From Micromonospora antibiotica (GTDB lineage: Bacteria > Actinomycetota > Actinomycetes > Mycobacteriales > Micromonosporaceae): a stretch of DNA of 64,000 nt. Location of the stretch: the NCBI RefSeq assembly GCF_017599305.1, contig NZ_JAGFWR010000001.1, positions 806,001 to 870,000 on the forward strand, given 5' to 3'. Below, one piece after another: positions 33,124 through 42,164 of the stretch. The notes beneath the pieces were generated by a model. That model searched no databases, was not told the origin of the DNA, and saw only the letters and a program-made list of their open reading frames with translations. Every line of letters begins with the position of its first letter. Positions within the stretch are counted from its first letter, which is position 1. The position numbers were made by a program, and so were the translations under genes.

Positions 33124-36100
33124 TCAACCGAGGTCCAGCAGCGCGGCGACGTCCCGGACCGGCACCGGTCGCAGCACCGCCTCGCACAGCAACGTCTCGA
33201 TGCCCCGCAGCGCCCGCAGGCAGGTGGCTGCGGGCACGCGCCGGGTGTCGGCGAGCAGGTGCAGCGCGCAGCCCCCGGCGAGGTGGGGCATGGCGAGGAA
33301 GAAGGTCATGTCGTGCCGGGCGACGGCGGTGAGCTGCCGCACCGTGGTGTGCGCGGCCAGTTCCTCAAGCGCCGCACGGTCGGGCGTACCCGTCGGCGGG
33401 TCGAAGTCCCGGCCCATCCGGGAGTCGTTGAAGTACACCGACAGGTCGGCCTGGGCGCACTCGGCCGCGATCAGGTCGTCCAACGCCTCCGGCGGGTAGG
33501 TGGCGTGGAAGTAGGACTCGGTCGAGTCGCGGTAGCAGCGCCGTACCGCGTCCTCGACGTCGCCGTCGCCGACGTCGAAGACCAGCAACGCGTTCTGGGC
33601 GATGCCGGTGGCGAGCTGCCGCTGACGGGGGGTGTTCCGGTTGCCCGCGATGAGCTTCACCACGGCCCGGTCCCGGCCGGTCAGCGCCGCCTGGACCAGC
33701 AGCGCGGCGGTCAGCACCACCGTGGACGACGACGCGCCGGTCCGCTCGGCCAGGGTGGCGGCGGCAGCGGCCACGGCGGTCGACTCCATCCGCCAGGTGA
33801 CGACCGGCAGCGCACCCCCGTCGTGTTCCGGCCCGTCGAAGATCCGGTGCGGCACCGCAGGCAACCGGGCCCGCCAGTACGCCAGTGACTGGCGGGCCCG
33901 GCGCTGCCCGGCGGGCGAAGCCTCGTAGCCGGCCTGGTCCAACGGCTGCCAGCCCGGTGCGGGCAGGGCACGTTCCCCGTCGACCAGGGTGCGCAGCTCG
34001 GCCAGCAGCAACTCCAGCGACCAGCCGTCCAGCGACACGTGCGACGCGGCCACGGCGACGGCCTCGACCAGCCCGTCGACCCGCAGCAGCGCCCACCGCA
34101 CCGGCCACTCCCGGTCCAGTTGGAACGCGGTGCCGGCCAGCTCGGCGGCGGCGTCGTCGGCGGCCTGCGGCAGCGCGTCGGCGGTGGTGTCCCGCACCAG
34201 GGGCGGGTACGTCCCGTCGGCGCGCAGGTGCTGGCGGGGGCCGTCACCGTCGTCGGTCATCAGGGTCCGCAGCACCTGGTGCCGCAGCACCAGCTCCGAC
34301 CAGGCCGCGGTCACCCGCTCGGCCGGGGCCGGGGCGGTAAACCGCAGCACCCGCCTGATGTTGAAGTCCTTGCTGGCCTCCCCGAACCACTGCATGGGCC
34401 GGTACATCGCCACCTGACCCCAGGTCAGCGGTGCGGAGGCGGTGGGCGCTCCGGCGAACCGCGCCTGGATCGCCGCGTCCGGGGCGACCGGCTGCCCGAC
34501 CCCGGTCGGGGCCGCCTGATCCGCCGGCTCCACGGCCACGACCGTCGGGGTCGTCCCGACCGTCGGGGTGCCGGGGCCGTCCAACGCGGCGGCCAGGGCG
34601 CGCACCGTACGGCGGTCGAACAGGTCGGCGATACCCACCGGCAGGCCCAGCTCCTCGTCGAGCCGGGTGACCACCTCGACGACCTGCATGGAGTCGCCGC
34701 CCAGCTCGAAGAAGTCGTCGTCGACCCCCAGCCGGTCCACCCGCAGCACCCCGGCGATCACCGCCGCCACCGCCGTCTGCAACTTTCCGGACGGCGCGAC
34801 GTACGTGGTGCTCAGTGCGGGTCGTACCGTCGCGGTGGTGGGCAGCAGACGGGTGTCGACCTTGCCGTTCGGGGTGAGCGGGTACTGCGTGACGTAGCGG
34901 AACCGGCTCGGGACGGACGCCTCCGGCAGCAACCCGGCGGCGTGGGCGCGCAACTGCGCCTCGGTGGGTCGTGGCTCCGCCTCGGACCGCAGGTAGGCGA
35001 CCAGGTGCAGGTCGTGGCCGTCGGGTTCGGCGATCACCACCGCCTCGGCGACACCGGGGCACCGGCGCAGCGCGTCCTCGACCGCCGGCGGCTCGACCCG
35101 CTGGCCACGGATCTTCACCTGCCGGTCGGCGCGGCCGAGCACGTCCAACACCCCGTCGGGACCCAACCGGCCGAGGTCACCGGTGCGCAGCAGCCGGGCA
35201 CCGCCGCCCGCCGGGTGGGGGATCCACCGTTGGGCGGTCAGCACCGGCTGACCGTGGTAGCCACGGCCGATGACGGCCCCGCCGAGGCAGATCTCGCCGG
35301 TCCCGCCGGGTGGCACGGGCCGACCCTGTTCGTCGAGGATGTGCACCTCGGCGTTGGGGATGGGCGCACCGACCGGCAGTCGTCGGCCGACCGTACGGTC
35401 CGTGCCGATCCAGTACCAGGTGGCGCCGACGGTCTCGCTCATGCCGTAGTGGTTGCCGAAGCCCGACTTCGGGCTGTTGCTGATCCACCTGTCGAACTCG
35501 GGGGTCAGGTACAGCGGCTCACTGCCGATCATGACCTGACGGGCGACGTCGTCGACGCCACCGAGGGCGGTCATCGCCCGTACGTGCGACGGGGTGAGTT
35601 TCAGGAACCCGCACGGTGCGACACCGGTCAACGCGATCAGGTCGTCGAAGGCGACCGGCTCCGGGGCGACCTCCAGCTCCCAGCCCGCGACGAGGGCGGT
35701 GAACAGGGTCATCACCGACCCGACGAAGTACAGCGGGGCGTGCAGCACCGCCCGCTCCTGCGGCTGGAACGCGAACTCCTCGGCGCACCAGCGCACATAG
35801 TTGACCAGCTGGCGGTGGGTGCCGAGGACACCCTTGGGGGCGCCGCTGGTGCCGGAGGTGTACATGATGAACGCCAGGTTCTCCACCCGGCAGCCACCGT
35901 CACCGTCGTCGCCGCCGGGCGCGTCGGGCAACGCCGACACGTCGAGCACGGCCGCCGGGTAGCCGGCGGGCACCAGGCCCCGGTGCCCCGGCCCGGTCAG
36001 CAGCACCGGGTCACCCGCGTCCGCCAGGATCCGGGTCCGCCGGTCCGCCGGGTCGTGAACGGACAGCGGCAGGTACGCCGACCCGGCGGCCAGCACCCCG

Positions 36101-36576
36101 AGGATCGCCACCACCGCGTCCACCGAGCGGGGCAGCAGCACCGCGACCGGCGTCTCCGGACCCGCACCGTGGGCCCGCAGCACCCGGGCGGTGTGCCGGA
36201 CCCGGGCCAGCAGGTCACCCGCGGTGACCTCGACCCCCGCGAAGCGCACCGCGACCCGCCCCGGGTCGGCCGCGAGCGCCTCGTCGACGAGCACGTGCAA
36301 CGGGACCTGGTCGATCGGACGGCGCGGCCCGGTGGCGACCGACCGCGCGGTGTCCACCGTGGCCGGACCCCGCCGCCCGTCGGGGGAGGAGAACCCATCG
36401 GCGGTACGCAGCGACGCGGGCCGCAGGTCGGTCCAGTGCTCGGCGACGTACGCCAGGCACGCCTCGGTCGACGCGGTGAAGACCGTCGTCCAACCGTCGG
36501 GCACGGGCCGGTCCGTCGGCCACAGGGAATGCTGGTCCTCGTCGTTGACGACGACGTGGTGCGGGTGGACGCTCAC
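33124..36576 (-). CDS. NRPS: MbtH-adenylation-carrier-condensation
   Basis: An 1150-residue single-module synthetase in unusual order. Residues about 5-60 are an MbtH-like domain ([24 protein letters not shown]) fused to the front. The adenylation domain spans about 90-580: A3 [13 protein letters not shown]5 NHYGMSET, A7 RTGDLG, A8 [12 protein letters not shown]10 PNGK (Lys572). In A4 the sequence is FVGSVM (284-289), so Val285 replaces the Asp that holds the alpha-amino group in PheA-type domains. The carrier domain has LGGDS (Ser629). A condensation domain (about 715-1145) follows, with SHVSLDGWS: His846 present, first His replaced by Ser. No thioesterase or reductase is present. GTG start overlaps the previous stop. 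Confidence 0.92.
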   Translation of the reverse strand: MSVHPHHVVVNDEDQHSLWPTDRPVPDGWTTVFTASTEACLAYVAEHWTDLRPASLRTADGFSSPDGRRGPATVDTARSVATGPRRPIDQVPLHVLVDEALAADPGRVAVRFAGVEVTAGDLLARVRHTARVLRAHGAGPETPVAVLLPRSVDAVVAILGVLAAGSAYLPLSVHDPADRRTRILADAGDPVLLTGPGHRGLVPAGYPAAVLDVSALPDAPGGDDGDGGCRVENLAFIMYTSGTSGAPKGVLGTHRQLVNYVRWCAEEFAFQPQERAVLHAPLYFVGSVMTLFTALVAGWELEVAPEPVAFDDLIALTGVAPCGFLKLTPSHVRAMTALGGVDDVARQVMIGSEPLYLTPEFDRWISNSPKSGFGNHYGMSETVGATWYWIGTDRTVGRRLPVGAPIPNAEVHILDEQGRPVPPGGTGEICLGGAVIGRGYHGQPVLTAQRWIPHPAGGGARLLRTGDLGRLGPDGVLDVLGRADRQVKIRGQRVEPPAVEDALRRCPGVAEAVVIAEPDGHDLHLVAYLRSEAEPRPTEAQLRAHAAGLLPEASVPSRFRYVTQYPLTPNGKVDTRLLPTTATVRPALSTTYVAPSGKLQTAVAAVIAGVLRVDRLGVDDDFFELGGDSMQVVEVVTRLDEELGLPVGIADLFDRRTVRALAAALDGPGTPTVGTTPTVVAVEPADQAAPTGVGQPVAPDAAIQARFAGAPTASAPLTWGQVAMYRPMQWFGEASKDFNIRRVLRFTAPAPAERVTAAWSELVLRHQVLRTLMTDDGDGPRQHLRADGTYPPLVRDTTADALPQAADDAAAELAGTAFQLDREWPVRWALLRVDGLVEAVAVAASHVSLDGWSLELLLAELRTLVDGERALPAPGWQPLDQAGYEASPAGQRRARQSLAYWRARLPAVPHRIFDGPEHDGGALPVVTWRMESTAVAAAAATLAERTGASSSTVVLTAALLVQAALTGRDRAVVKLIAGNRNTPRQRQLATGIAQNALLVFDVGDGDVEDAVRRCYRDSTESYFHATYPPEALDDLIAAECAQADLSVYFNDSRMGRDFDPPTGTPDRAALEELAAHTTVRQLTAVARHDMTFFLAMPHLAGGCALHLLADTRRVPAATCLRALRGIETLLCEAVLRPVPVRDVAALLDLG

Positions 36577-38360
36577 GCGCGCCCGCCGACCGTCTGGGTG
36601 CTCGCGACCAGCCGCTCCACCGGCTCATGCCAGGTGTGCTTCGCGTACCAGTCGGCGTCGAACGAGGCGATCGTCGGGGTCCAACCGCCGTGGGCCTCGG
36701 CGTCGCCGGCGATCTCCCGCCAGAACACGTCGACCAGGGCGGAGTACCGGGAGGCGGTCCGCAGTTCGTCCAGGGTGAACGGTGGCCCGTCCATGCGTAC
36801 CAGCCGGATGTCGAACGCGCCCCGGTACTGTCGACCGGCGACGGTGAGCGGCTGCTTCCACATCGCCGCGCCGGGGGCGCGCAGGGTGTAGCGGACGCGG
36901 GCGGTGCTGTGACCACCGTGGCGCAGGTCGCCCCACTCACCGATGTCGGGCACCAGCGGCGGGAAGAAGTAGTGCCGTTGCCGGGGCACCTCGACCCGGT
37001 CGAAGTTGCCGGGCACGAAGTGCCAACGGTTGTACATCATCCGCTGGGCGACCTGCCACAGGATGTCGGTGACGGCGTCGCCGGGCAGGTCGGCGGCCAT
37101 CTGCGGGCTGGGCAGCACGCAGCAGAAGAAGTCCGGCTTCTTCAGGCCGGCCACCTCCTCGCCGTACTGCCCGGCCGGCCCGCTCAGCCGGGACAGGTCC
37201 CGGATGCCGCTGGACATGCCGTAGTCGGCGTGGGCGTCGACGACCGCGCCCAGCACGATGCCCTCCAGGATCCGGGTCAGCTCGTGCCGGTCACCACCGC
37301 GGTGGGCGGTACGCAGCGCGGCGGCGGTGGCGTCCCGTACCCAGGTGGGGGCGTCCCCGTCGTCGACCTGCTCGGTCAGGAGGCCGCTGAGGGTACGAAG
37401 CGTCTGCGGCAGCTCGTCCTGACGGCGCTGGTCCTGCGCCCACGGCAGCAGGTACTCGTCCTTGGCGTAGGTCAGCCCGTTGACCCGCCGGTAGCGCATG
37501 TGGTCGCCGCCGTCGACGAGTTCCACCAGGTCACCGGCGAGGACGGCCAGCTCGGTCAGGGTCGCCGTGCTCACCTGCCCGGTGACCGGCTCGCCGAGCG
37601 CCCGCAGGTACGTCGCACAGCGGGTGGTGAGCACCCGCCGCAGGCTGACCGCGCTGAGCTGGCGGCCGTTGAACTCCTCGAACCGCACCGCCCGGCCGGT
37701 ACGGAACAGCAACTGGATCGCCGACACGAACAGCCGCTCCTCCGGGCTCCAGTCGGCCGGGGCGCGGTCCCGCAGCGCGGGCAGGACGCCGTCGCGGATC
37801 AGGGTGCTGGAACCGGAGTCGGAGCGGGAGAACACCCGACGCTGCACGTAGATCAGCACCGTCTCGACGCGTTCGACCCAGTCGATGACCTCTTCGAGCC
37901 GTTGCGGCAGGCTGCCGTCGGCGTGCCAGGTGTGCAGCAGCTGGTCCAGCTCGTGGCGCTGGTGCTCCTCCTCGGCCTCGGCCGCCAGGCACTCCTCGTC
38001 GAGCATCTCGGTCATCCAGTCGGGCAGCGCGATCTCGGCCACGACCTCCTCGGTCGGCAGGTCACCCCGGGCCGGTTCGTGCACGGTCAGCTTGCCGAGC
38101 GTCGAGTGGGACAGCACGAACCGGGCGGGCGACACGTCGTCGCCGGGTGGGGTCAGGCGCAGCTGCTGCCGGCCGAGCAGGTGCCGGACGAATGCCTGCT
38201 CACGCAGGGTCAGCCCGTCGAAGGCGGACCGGAAGGGAACCTTGCCCGCCATGGTGAGCAGGCGGAGAACCGCCGTCTGGGCGCTTCCACCGAACAGTTC
38301 GGCGGGGTCTCGCACGTCGCGCAGTTCCTGGGTCCACTGGTCGGTCTTCGTACGTCGCAC
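36573..38360 (-). CDS. Unrecognised large protein, first gene of the NRPS operon
   Basis: A 595-residue protein that I cannot assign. GTG 38360 has AGGTAGGA upstream; the N-terminus is [20 protein letters not shown]. It lacks a signal peptide and membrane helices. The N-terminal third contains an acidic helical stretch ([20 protein letters not shown]). The middle is helical. The C-terminal third is aromatic-rich and His-rich ([43 protein letters not shown]) and looks like a catalytic or binding domain. Its stop overlaps the NRPS start, so it is translationally coupled and probably acts directly with the NRPS, for instance in supplying, modifying or releasing the substrate. Codon use matches neighbours. 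Confidence 0.75.
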   Translation of the reverse strand: MRRTKTDQWTQELRDVRDPAELFGGSAQTAVLRLLTMAGKVPFRSAFDGLTLREQAFVRHLLGRQQLRLTPPGDDVSPARFVLSHSTLGKLTVHEPARGDLPTEEVVAEIALPDWMTEMLDEECLAAEAEEEHQRHELDQLLHTWHADGSLPQRLEEVIDWVERVETVLIYVQRRVFSRSDSGSSTLIRDGVLPALRDRAPADWSPEERLFVSAIQLLFRTGRAVRFEEFNGRQLSAVSLRRVLTTRCATYLRALGEPVTGQVSTATLTELAVLAGDLVELVDGGDHMRYRRVNGLTYAKDEYLLPWAQDQRRQDELPQTLRTLSGLLTEQVDDGDAPTWVRDATAAALRTAHRGGDRHELTRILEGIVLGAVVDAHADYGMSSGIRDLSRLSGPAGQYGEEVAGLKKPDFFCCVLPSPQMAADLPGDAVTDILWQVAQRMMYNRWHFVPGNFDRVEVPRQRHYFFPPLVPDIGEWGDLRHGGHSTARVRYTLRAPGAAMWKQPLTVAGRQYRGAFDIRLVRMDGPPFTLDELRTASRYSALVDVFWREIAGDAEAHGGWTPTIASFDADWYAKHTWHEPVERLVASTQTVGGRA

Positions 38361-38709
38361 GTTCCTACCTTTCGCGACCGGGCAGGCTGCGGCGCACAGG
38401 GGCCGGCCCGCACGACGGTCGTCGTTGCGGTGGTCGATGGGGCTGGCGGCGACCGGCAGCCGACCTGGAGAGTGGGGGCCCGTGGCGGTGCCACGGGGAC
38501 TAGGGGACGGCTCTCCACCTCGACGTGGGAGCGCTCCCGACGTCGCGGTCATCCTGAGGTTAATAGGTGTGTCAATATCGTGCCGGGCGGAGCGGGAGGG
38601 GTCGCGACCAGCCCGGACCGGCGTGGTCGACCGCGACCGCCCGGGCAGCCGGGCCGGCGCGGTCAGGGGTGCAGAGCGGGGCGCGGTCAGGGGTGCCGGG
38701 CCGGCGCGG
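38361..38709. other. Intergenic control region of the NRPS operon
   Basis: A 349-bp non-coding stretch between the operon start and the SCO6745-like gene. It holds a CebR-like operator (38526-38538), an AT-rich patch with a TTGACA hexamer on the minus strand (38575-38570) that may be the promoter -35, and tandem repeats (from 38654) that extend from the end of the SCO6745-like gene. No good -10 is evident. Confidence 0.5.
38526..38538. promoter_or_regulatory. LacI-family (CebR-like) operator
   Basis: TGGGAGCGCTCCC contains the 12-bp palindrome GGGAGCGCTCCC and matches 13 of 14 positions of the Streptomyces CebR box (TGGGAGCGCTCCCA). It lies about 166 bp upstream of the NRPS operon start, downstream of a TTGACA. 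This predicts repression by a LacI-family regulator encoded elsewhere and release by a cello- or other oligosaccharide. Confidence 0.6.
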
Positions 38710-38727
38710 TCAGGGGTGCAGAGCGGG
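38654..38727. repeat. Tandem repeat duplicating the end of the SCO6745-like gene
   Basis: Two identical 27-bp copies (38654-38680 and 38701-38727, period 47) with a partial copy between. The right-hand copy includes the last codons and stop of the gene at 38710; core GCGCGGTCAGGGGTGC. Confidence 0.85.
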
Positions 38728-39600
38728 CAGCCCGATGGGGCTGTCCGTCGGGATGACCGTGTGACAGGCGCGGGCGACGGGGACGAGCAACTCCCGCAGC
38801 CGCCCGGTGCCGTCCGGCCCGAGGGCCTGCCAGGGTCGGGCGGCGGCGACGTCCGTGGCGTCCTCCACGGCCTGGAAGCCGGCCCGCCCCTCCTCGGTGG
38901 TCTCGCCGTCGCCGGTCAGCCAACCCCGGTCGACCAGCCGGCCCCGGGCCTGCACCCACTGCTGCGGCGTCCAACCCCGGCCGAGCAGGTGCTCCGCCGG
39001 CATGCCCCCGGCCACCCGGAAGGCCAACGTCTCGACCGGGTCGAGACCGGCGGCGACCAGGGCGGCCACGTGCCCGTCGCCCCGGTGCTCCCGCAGCGTG
39101 GTGGCGGCCTGCCAGAGCCGGGCCAGCGGATAGTCGCCCCGGGGCAGGGCGGCGTTGGCCGCACCGAGCACCCGGCCGGCGGTGTCCGCCCCGACGGCCG
39201 CCGCCTCCAGCAGCTCCGCCGCCTCGGCCAGGTGCGCCTCGGGCAGCTCGTAGGTGAGTTCGGCCAGCGCCTGCACGGCACCGGTGAGCCGGGCGCGCAA
39301 CGCCTCCTCGGGGGAGGCCAGCTGCCACACCGCCGGCAGCGCACGGCTCACCATGGGCGGGGCGAAGGTGAAGAAAGCGGCGATGACCGGGGCGGCGTCG
39401 ACCGGGCCCAGCGGGGCGGCCCGGCCGGCGAAGTAGCCCCGCCAGTAACCGCGCAGCCCGATCGCCTCGTGGGCGGCGCGGGCCCGGGGATGGAAGTAGG
39501 TGATCGCGTGCAGGGGTTCGACGTGCGTCCACATCACCCGGGCGGTCCGCCCGGGAACGTCCAGCGCCGGCACGCGCACCTCCGGGTCGGTGGGGGTCAC
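38710..39600 (-). CDS. SCO6745 family protein
   Basis: A 296-residue protein of the SCO6745/SalK-like family of actinomycetes. Characteristic parts are MWTHVEPLHAITYFHPRARA near the N-terminus, GYWRGYFAGRAAPLGPVDAA, and a C-terminal winged-helix-like segment (WLTGDGETTEEGRAGFQAVE). Family members are helical and of unproven function; some lie in biosynthetic clusters. The start is GTG 39600. It is on the same strand as the NRPS operon but separated by 349 bp with its own repeats, so it is probably not part of that operon. Confidence 0.8.
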   Translation of the reverse strand: MTPTDPEVRVPALDVPGRTARVMWTHVEPLHAITYFHPRARAAHEAIGLRGYWRGYFAGRAAPLGPVDAAPVIAAFFTFAPPMVSRALPAVWQLASPEEALRARLTGAVQALAELTYELPEAHLAEAAELLEAAAVGADTAGRVLGAANAALPRGDYPLARLWQAATTLREHRGDGHVAALVAAGLDPVETLAFRVAGGMPAEHLLGRGWTPQQWVQARGRLVDRGWLTGDGETTEEGRAGFQAVEDATDVAAARPWQALGPDGTGRLRELLVPVARACHTVIPTDSPIGLPALHP

Positions 39601-39675
39601 CGTGGCGCGGGCCGGCCGCCCACGGTGACCCCGAACCTACTGCCGGTAGGTGTCGGGCCGGAAGACCCCTGTGGT

Positions 39676-40323
39676 CTACTGCACCGCCAGCACGTCGACG
39701 ATGAACCGCAGCGGGCCGGAGGGCGCACCCGGGCGCTGCGGCTTGTCGCCGTACGCCAGGTCGGCGGGAATGTCGAGCTGCACCCGGCTGCCCACGGTCT
39801 GGCCCTGCATGCCCTGGTCCCAGCCCGGGATGACGTTGCCCTGGCCGAGGCCGAAGGTGAACGGCTCGGACCGCTTCCAGGAGGCGTCGAACTCCTCACC
39901 GGTCTTGTACGACACACCCACGTAGTTCACGGTGATCTGCTGGCCGGCCTGCGCGGCCGGGCCGGTGCCCCGGATCAACGGGGTCGCCTTCAGCCCGGTC
40001 AGCTCACCCTCGCCCTTGGTGGCCTGCGGCTTAGTGCAGAGCGCCTGGTCGGCACCCTCGGGCAGCTTGGGGAAGTCACCCGCGCAGCCGACGGGAGCGG
40101 CAGCCGGCTTCGGGTCCTCCTTCTCGCCGTTGCGCACCACCACGAACACCCCGACGATCACCGCGATGACGGCGACGCCGGCCACGGCACCCAACCACGC
40201 CTGCCGGCGCTTGCGCGCCTCGGCGGCCTTCTGCGCCGCCAACTGGGCGGCGAGCCGCCGCTGTGCCTTCGTCTCCGAGCCCTGGCCCTGGCCCGCCGAA
40301 CGGTTCTCCGTACGCTCGCTCAC
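39676..40323 (-). CDS. FKBP-type peptidyl-prolyl isomerase, membrane-anchored
   Basis: A 215-residue protein. A basic cytoplasmic N-terminus with an Ala/Lys/Arg helix (RRLAAQLAAQKAAEARKRRQ) and a transmembrane helix (WLGAVAGVAVIAVIVGVFVV, residues about 43-62) lead to an extracytoplasmic FKBP domain: ITVNYVGVSYKTGEEFDASW, VIPGWDQGMQGQTVGSRVQL and DIPADLAYGD. It probably catalyses proline isomerisation of exported proteins. The GTG start at 40323 gives the correct N-terminus. It is divergent from the F420/PPOX gene. Confidence 0.92.
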   Translation of the reverse strand: MSERTENRSAGQGQGSETKAQRRLAAQLAAQKAAEARKRRQAWLGAVAGVAVIAVIVGVFVVVRNGEKEDPKPAAAPVGCAGDFPKLPEGADQALCTKPQATKGEGELTGLKATPLIRGTGPAAQAGQQITVNYVGVSYKTGEEFDASWKRSEPFTFGLGQGNVIPGWDQGMQGQTVGSRVQLDIPADLAYGDKPQRPGAPSGPLRFIVDVLAVQ

Positions 40324-40512
40324 GTCCTCGACTCCCTGCTGATGTGGGTGGCCGGCCCGGCGACCCGGTGCCGTGGCCAGCGCACACGGTACCCGGGTCG
40401 ATGCCGTGGGTGGGCCGTCGCCTGCCCGCCGTGTCCCCGAACGGGCCAGGGCCTCCGGTTTCCTCCCTCTCTTCGCGGGTGCCGGACGCCGGGCGGCGGT
40501 AGGTTCTCGACC

Positions 40513-40905
40513 ATGGCGATCCTCACCGACGACGACCGGGCTCTGCTCTCCGAGCCGCAACTCGCCCACGTGGCGACCATCGAGGCGGACGGCACGCCGC
40601 ACGTCACCCCGGTCTGGGTGGACGTCGACGGCGAGCACATCCTGTTCAACACCGCCCTGGGGCGGCAGAAATACCACAACATCGCCCGGAACCCCGTGGT
40701 CGCGATCTCGGTGGTCGACCGGGCCGACGACTTCCGCACCCTCTGGGTGAGGGGCACCGCCGAGTTCGTCACCGAGGGCGCCGACGCGCACATCGACCGG
40801 CTGGCCAAGAAGTACCTCGGGCAGGACACCTACCCGTTCCGGCGGCCGGGCGAGGAGCGGGTGATCGTCCGGATCACCCCCACCCAGAAGCTCGGCATGG
40901 GCTGA
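40513..40905 (+). CDS. PPOX-class F420-dependent oxidoreductase
   Basis: A 130-residue split-barrel flavin/F420 enzyme of the Rv1155-like class. Motifs LAHVATIEADGTPHVTPVWV, HILFNTALGRQKYHNIARNP and VVAISVVDRADDFRTLWVRG are standard. Enzymes of this group use reduced F420 to act on small molecules; the substrate is unknown. The ATG at 40513 gives the family length. A hairpin begins at its stop and separates it from the convergent Ku gene. Confidence 0.92.
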   Translation: MAILTDDDRALLSEPQLAHVATIEADGTPHVTPVWVDVDGEHILFNTALGRQKYHNIARNPVVAISVVDRADDFRTLWVRGTAEFVTEGADAHIDRLAKKYLGQDTYPFRRPGEERVIVRITPTQKLGMG

Positions 40906-40928
40906 CCGCCGGGGGTGGACCCCGGCGG
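40906..40928. terminator. Bidirectional hairpin between PPOX and ku genes
   Basis: CCGCCGGGG (40906-40914) pairs with CCCCGGCGG (40920-40928) across a 5-nt loop, directly at the PPOX stop. Confidence 0.75.
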
Positions 40929-40990
40929 ACGGTCCGCCGTCGCGCCGGGGCAACGCCGGACCTGCCCCGACGGCGTCGGAACCCGCCCGG

Positions 40991-42079
40991 TCAGGCGCTC
41001 CTGCGCGGGGCGGCCTTCTTCTCGGCGGCCTGCTTCGCGGGGGCCCTGGTGGTCTTCTTCTCGGCGGTCTTCTTCGCGGCGGCCTTGGTGGTCTTCTTCT
41101 CGGCGGTTCTCTTCGCCGGTTCCGCTTTCTGCGCCGGGGCCTTCCGGGCCGGGGTCTTCTTCGCCGGTTCCGCCTTCGCCCCCTGGGTCTTCGCCGCCTT
41201 CGCCGTCGGGGTCTTCGCCGGCTGGGCCTTCGACGCCCGCTTGGCCGACCGGGCCGACGAGATCGGCGTCGGCTCGCCCGCCCCGCCGGACGGCGTCTCG
41301 CCCCGGGCGACCCGGGCCCGCTCGACGGACGCCTTCAACGCCGCCATCAGGTCCACCGCGGCGGCCGGCGCGGCCTCCTCCTCCGCCGGCTGGACCACCT
41401 CACGGCCCTCCACCTTGGCGTCGATGACCTCCTGCAACGCCGCCCGGTAGTCGTCGGTGAAGGCGTCCGGCTGGAACTCCCCGGCCATCGAGTCGATCAG
41501 CGAGGCGGCCATCGCCAGCTCCGGCGGGCGGACCTTCAGGTCCTCGTCGAGGAAACCGAAGTCGGGGGTACGCACCTCGTCGGGCCAGAGCATCGTGTTG
41601 AGCAGCAGCACCCCGTCGCGGACCCGCAGGGTGGCCAACTGTTCCCGCTGGCGCAGCGCCACCTTGACGATCGCCACCCGCTCCGAGTCGGCCAGCGCGT
41701 CCCGCAGCAGCACGTACGGCTTGGTGGCGGTCCCCTCGGGCTCCAGGAAGTACGCCTTGTTGTAGAGGATCGGGTCGACCTGCTCGGCGGGGACGAACTC
41801 CAGCACGTCGATCGCCCGGGAACTGGTCAACGGCAGGTCGGCGAAGTCGGCGTCGGTCAGGATCACCAGCTCGCCGCCGCCCAGGTCGTACCCCTTGGCG
41901 ATGTCGTCGTAGCTGACCTCCTCGCCGCAGACCGAGCAGGTGCGCTTGTAGCGGATCCGGCCGCCGTCGTCGCGGTGCACCTGGTGGAACCGGATGTCCT
42001 TCTCCTCGGTGGCCGAGTAGAGCTTCACCCCGATCGAGACCAGCCCGAACGACACCGCTCCTTTCCAGATCGCCCGCAT
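40991..42079 (-). CDS. ku: Non-homologous end joining protein Ku
   Basis: A 362-residue bacterial Ku. The core domain (residues 1-260) begins MRAIWKGAVSFGLVSIGVKL and includes IRFHQVHRDDGGRIRYKRTC with a CxxC pair, and YNKAYFLEPEGTATKPYVLL. The C-terminal 100 residues are a Lys/Ala-rich repeat tail (AEKKTTKAAAKKTAEKK type), an extended basic tail known in many actinomycete Ku proteins that aids DNA binding. It binds double-strand ends and recruits LigD. It is divergent from the LigD ligase and polymerase genes, forming the NHEJ set. Confidence 0.96.
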   Translation of the reverse strand: MRAIWKGAVSFGLVSIGVKLYSATEEKDIRFHQVHRDDGGRIRYKRTCSVCGEEVSYDDIAKGYDLGGGELVILTDADFADLPLTSSRAIDVLEFVPAEQVDPILYNKAYFLEPEGTATKPYVLLRDALADSERVAIVKVALRQREQLATLRVRDGVLLLNTMLWPDEVRTPDFGFLDEDLKVRPPELAMAASLIDSMAGEFQPDAFTDDYRAALQEVIDAKVEGREVVQPAEEEAAPAAAVDLMAALKASVERARVARGETPSGGAGEPTPISSARSAKRASKAQPAKTPTAKAAKTQGAKAEPAKKTPARKAPAQKAEPAKRTAEKKTTKAAAKKTAEKKTTRAPAKQAAEKKAAPRRSA

Positions 42080-42164
42080 CCCCTGCTCCTCTCCCCGATC
42101 TGACCAGGATCGCAAACGATCGAAGCCGCCGCACGCGCTTCCGTGCGCAACTACAGTCGGACAG

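Noticed and set aside
38710..39600. SCO6745-like gene as part of the NRPS operon
   Set aside because: A 349-bp gap with its own operator and repeats separates them, and the gene is not tightly spaced like the others; possible but not supported.
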